Source: an uncultured Oscillospiraceae bacterium
GTDB lineage: Bacteria > Bacillota > Clostridia > Oscillospirales > Oscillospiraceae
NCBI GenBank assembly: GCA_910577805.1
Contig: CAJTOE010000129.1
Coordinates: 1 to 7,032, forward strand
Reading direction: 5' to 3'
Length of the DNA: 7,032 nucleotides
The first letter of the stretch is position 1, and each line of letters begins with the position of its first letter. The notes beneath the pieces were generated by a model that was given only the letters and a program-made list of their open reading frames with translations, did no database searches and was not told the origin of the DNA. Below are positions 5,173-7,032 of the stretch, piece by piece. The position numbers and the translations under genes were made by a program.

Positions 5173-5220
5173 GTGTCTATTTTAGCGCTTAGTTTTTACA
5201 CAAAAAGGAGGGAACAGCCA

Positions 5221-5355
5221 ATGACGATGAAGAAGAAATTTGAGAAAAACCCCATCTGGAGCAGCCTGCGGGAGGATCGGGACATCGACGATATGATTTT
5301 CGGATACGATACCTACTGGGAGCCGGAGGAGCGTCATACGACCAGTGACCGCTGA
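5221..5355 (+). CDS. Hypothetical 44-residue small protein
   Basis: I do not recognise the family. The start is strong: AGGAGGG (5206-5212) lies 8 bases before the ATG; a second in-frame ATG sits at 5227. The protein begins MTMKKKFEKNPIWSSL with a basic N-terminus and turns acidic and aromatic (REDRDIDDMIFGYDTYWEPE) before a polar end. It has no hydrophobic segment, cysteine or signal peptide, so it is a small, highly charged cytosolic protein, possibly a binding partner of another protein or RNA. It has its own promoter, a long structured leader with an attenuator-like hairpin, and a strong downstream terminator. That is much regulatory investment for 44 codons and supports it being real. 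The next gene is a KdpD-like kinase with a separate promoter, so a link to potassium sensing is only positional. Confidence 0.65.
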   Translation: MTMKKKFEKNPIWSSLREDRDIDDMIFGYDTYWEPEERHTTSDR

Positions 5356-5389
5356 GGGATTTTTTTCAACAGTTTCGACAAAAAATAAC

Positions 5390-5445
5390 AGCTGCGGCTG
5401 TGGGCTTTTACTGGAGTGTGCCCATAGCCGCAGCTTATTATTATG
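5390..5445 (+). terminator. Strong terminator after the 44-residue gene
   Basis: A 16-bp stem with a single G-U pair (5390-5405 with 5420-5435), a 14-nt loop and a TTATTATTATG tail. The opposite strand shows TGTTATTTTTTG after the stem, so it could also stop antisense transcription from the kinase side. Confidence 0.85.
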
Positions 5446-5515
5446 TAAACCTGAAAAGCGCGGTCCCGCCCCGCCCCGTTTAAAATTTTCCAGCGGTTTT
5501 TCTCCGCTTCCAGAC

Positions 5516-5544
5516 TTTACGTGTGATTTATTGTATGTTATAAT
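5516..5544 (+). promoter_or_regulatory. Promoter of the kdpDE-like operon
   Basis: TTTACG (5516-5521), 17-nt spacer, perfect TATAAT (5539-5544). The weak -35 is compatible with activator dependence, for example autoregulation by the response regulator, though no operator repeat is obvious. Confidence 0.7.
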
Positions 5545-5601
5545 CCTTACTGTAAAAAGAAAACAGAAACCGTCCGGGTTCGAGAGAAGGGAAGCGTACG
5601 G

Positions 5602-6762
5602 ATGAACCAAATCCTCATTTGGCTGACCAAGAGCAGCCAGCGCTACCCCAGGCCCCTGCTGGATCTGCTCACCACCAGCTTCTTTATGGCCGTGGCCTTC
5701 TGGGTCAGCGATATGCTGCTGGAGCATACAGGCGCGGAAAATAACTCCGCCCTGGTCTACGTGCTGGCGGTGCTGTTCATCGCCCTGCTCACCAACAGCT
5801 TTGTGTACGGAGTGGGGGCGTCCCTGTTCGGGGCCTTCTGCATCAACTACTTTTTTATGGAGCCATACACCGAATTTTCCCTCAGCTACGCCGGCTACCC
5901 GGTGGCTATGGTCAGCATGGTTGTCATCGCCATCATCATCTGCGGCCTGACCTCCACCATCAAGAACCAGGCCCTGGAAGCCGCGCGCCGGGAACAGAAC
6001 ACCAAGGAGCTGTACGAGGCCAACGAGCGGCTCAACGAAGAAAAAAACGCCATCCAGCTGGAGGCCGCGCGGGAGACCATCCGGGGCAACATTTTACGGG
6101 CGGTGTCCCACGACCTGCGCACCCCTTTGACGGGGATTTCCGGCGCGGCTACGGTGCTGCTGAGCAGTGAGGAGATGCGCTCGGAAAAAAGCCTCTCCCT
6201 GCTCCAGGACATCCGGAACGACGCCAACTCCCTGATCGCCATGGTGGAAAACATCCTCTCCGTCACCCGTATCCGGGACGGCACCATGACCATCAACAAG
6301 CAGCCGGAGATGCTGGAGGAGGTGGCCGGAGACGCGGCGCTGACCATCCGGCGGCGGTTCCCGGACAGCGGCGTGTCCCTGGAGCTGTCGGACGATATTC
6401 TGTACCTGGAAATGGACCCCATGCTCATCAAACAGGTCATCATCAATCTGCTGGAAAACGCCATCCGCCATTCCGGAGACCAGGAGGGTATCCTCCTAAA
6501 ACTGTTCCGGCGGGAGGACTGGGCTGTGGTGGAGATCCGGGACCAGGGCCGGGGGCTGTCCCAGGAGGTGCTGGAGGCCATCCAGGCGGGCCGGCAGTTC
6601 ATGCCCCAGTCCAACGACAAATCCCGCGGTATGGGCATCGGCCTGACCGTCTGCCAGAGCATCATCCAAATCCATGAGGGTTTTTTCGAGGCGGAGAACG
6701 GCAGCCAGGGAGGCGCGGTGTTCCGCTTCGGCCTGCCTGTCAAGGAGATAGAATATGAATGA
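5602..6762 (+). CDS. kdpD: Short KdpD-like sensor histidine kinase (DUF4118, HisKA, HATPase)
   Basis: A 386-residue membrane histidine kinase. Residues about 20-118 form the four-helix DUF4118 membrane module of KdpD (LVYVLAVLFIALLTNSFVYG, FGAFCINYFFMEPYTEF, VAMVSMVVIAIIICGL). A helical coiled-coil linker follows (about 120-165), then the HisKA domain with H-box SHDLRTPL (phospho-acceptor His170). The ATPase domain has an N-box LLENAIRH (Asn286), a G1 box DQGRGL (314-319) and a G2 box GMGIGL (343-348), all intact. Full-length KdpD is about 890 residues with N-terminal Walker-type KdpD, USP-like and GAF domains; all are missing here and the start follows an AGAAGGGA site, so this looks like a natural compact form, not a truncation. 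It should sense K+ or envelope state through the membrane part and phosphorylate the overlapping response regulator. The USP region through which some KdpD proteins bind c-di-AMP is absent. Confidence 0.93.
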   Translation: MNQILIWLTKSSQRYPRPLLDLLTTSFFMAVAFWVSDMLLEHTGAENNSALVYVLAVLFIALLTNSFVYGVGASLFGAFCINYFFMEPYTEFSLSYAGYPVAMVSMVVIAIIICGLTSTIKNQALEAARREQNTKELYEANERLNEEKNAIQLEAARETIRGNILRAVSHDLRTPLTGISGAATVLLSSEEMRSEKSLSLLQDIRNDANSLIAMVENILSVTRIRDGTMTINKQPEMLEEVAGDAALTIRRRFPDSGVSLELSDDILYLEMDPMLIKQVIINLLENAIRHSGDQEGILLKLFRREDWAVVEIRDQGRGLSQEVLEAIQAGRQFMPQSNDKSRGMGIGLTVCQSIIQIHEGFFEAENGSQGGAVFRFGLPVKEIEYE

Positions 6763-7032
6763 AAAACGTGTGATACTGGTCATTGAGGACGAGCGGACCA
6801 TCAGCAATTTTATCTGCCGCGCCCTCCACGCCAGCGACTATAAGGCCATCGCGGCCTCCAGCGGGAAAGAAGGGCTGTCCCTGTTTTTCTCCCACCAGCC
6901 GGATTTGGTCCTGCTGGACCTGGGACTGCCCGACATGGATGGCACCCAGGTGCTTTCCCAGCTCAGCGGCCTGCCCAACGAGGCCCCGGTGATCGTCATT
7001 TCCGCGCGGGACCGGGAGTCGGAAAAGGTGAA
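6755..7032 (+). CDS. kdpE: KdpE-like response regulator, 3' end outside window
   Basis: Partial: the first 92 codons are present and the frame is open at the window end. It is a CheY-like receiver domain: acidic pair E11-D12 (VILVIEDE), phospho-acceptor Asp55 in LVLLDLGLPDMDG, and the conserved Ser83 in PVIVISARD. The DLGLPD...PVIVISAR pattern is typical of KdpE, whose usual C-terminal half is an OmpR-type winged helix; that part, and the conserved Lys near residue 105, lie beyond the window. The ATG at 6755 overlaps the kinase stop by 8 nt (ATGAATGA), with AAGGAGA 7 bases upstream, so the pair is translationally coupled. Its target is unknown from here; a Kdp ATPase or another K+ uptake system is the expected regulon. 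Confidence 0.92.
   Translation, partial: MNEKRVILVIEDERTISNFICRALHASDYKAIAASSGKEGLSLFFSHQPDLVLLDLGLPDMDGTQVLSQLSGLPNEAPVIVISARDRESEKV

Larger units (their letters stand above)
4929..5206 (+). promoter_or_regulatory. Structured leader with mini-ORFs, candidate attenuator (class unknown)
   Basis: This long 5' leader holds a well-initiated 24-codon ORF, an overlapping 31-codon ORF and several hairpins. GGCGG (5033-5037) pairs with CCGCC (5073-5077) around CGTCA/TGACG (5051-5055/5059-5063) and GCGG/CCGC (5039-5042/5048-5051). The competing GCCGGT/ACCGGC (5075-5080/5084-5089) shares bases with the first stem. CGGGG/CCCCG (5091-5095/5110-5114) follows, then a terminator-like hairpin. I compared it with c-di-AMP (ydaO), lysine, Mg2+ and T-box leaders from memory and saw no diagnostic motif of these. 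Attenuation controlled by translation of the mini-ORFs is the simplest reading, but it is inferred. Confidence 0.5.

Noticed and set aside
4929..5206. c-di-AMP (ydaO) riboswitch, suggested by the nearby K+-type kinase
   Set aside because: Only a GGGGTGA stretch is reminiscent; the other conserved ydaO blocks that I know, such as AGCTAAC near the 3' end, are absent.
5895..6743. 282-codon minus-strand ORF
   Set aside because: Antisense to the kinase catalytic core; Ser/Arg/Met-rich product typical of a reverse-frame shadow.

Overview
The window looks like chromosomal DNA from a Gram-positive anaerobe of the class Clostridia, probably an Oscillospirales gut lineage. This rests on the GC-rich codon use of the long genes, strong GGAGG-type ribosome binding sites, consensus SigA promoters, U-tract terminators and short interspersed C/G-rich hairpin repeats. 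The placement is an inference from sequence character, not from a database match.

Layout. Positions 1-200 are non-coding and carry at least four hairpins of a repeat-like element. Positions 229-859 hold a divergent pair, visibly less GC-rich than the rest: a small Cro/CI-type HTH regulator on the minus strand and an unrecognised 86-residue protein on the plus strand. Their two promoters interlock around a 27-bp imperfect palindrome. Positions 940-2705 form a two-gene plus-strand unit (a CorC/HlyC-type CBS protein with a single membrane anchor, then a YigZ/IMPACT protein). Its terminator is shared with the convergent gene downstream.

Positions 2734-4787 (minus strand) are the best-resolved part. 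An NhaC-superfamily transporter is preceded by a consensus promoter, a leader of about 285 nt that folds as a lysine riboswitch (L box), and an intrinsic terminator just before the ribosome binding site. This makes a lysine importer far more likely than a housekeeping Na+/H+ antiporter. The protein also carries an N-terminal extracytoplasmic segment with two CxxC pairs.

Positions 4894-5445 (plus strand) hold a divergent transcript with its own consensus promoter. It has a leader of about 290 nt containing two overlapping mini-ORFs, several mutually exclusive hairpins and a terminator-like hairpin, then a 44-residue protein of unknown function and a strong terminator. I do not recognise this leader; it is the best candidate here for an undescribed attenuation system.

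Positions 5516-7032 begin a two-component operon: a short KdpD-like membrane histidine kinase without the usual N-terminal KdpD/USP domains, overlapping by 8 nt a KdpE-like response regulator that runs off the window end.
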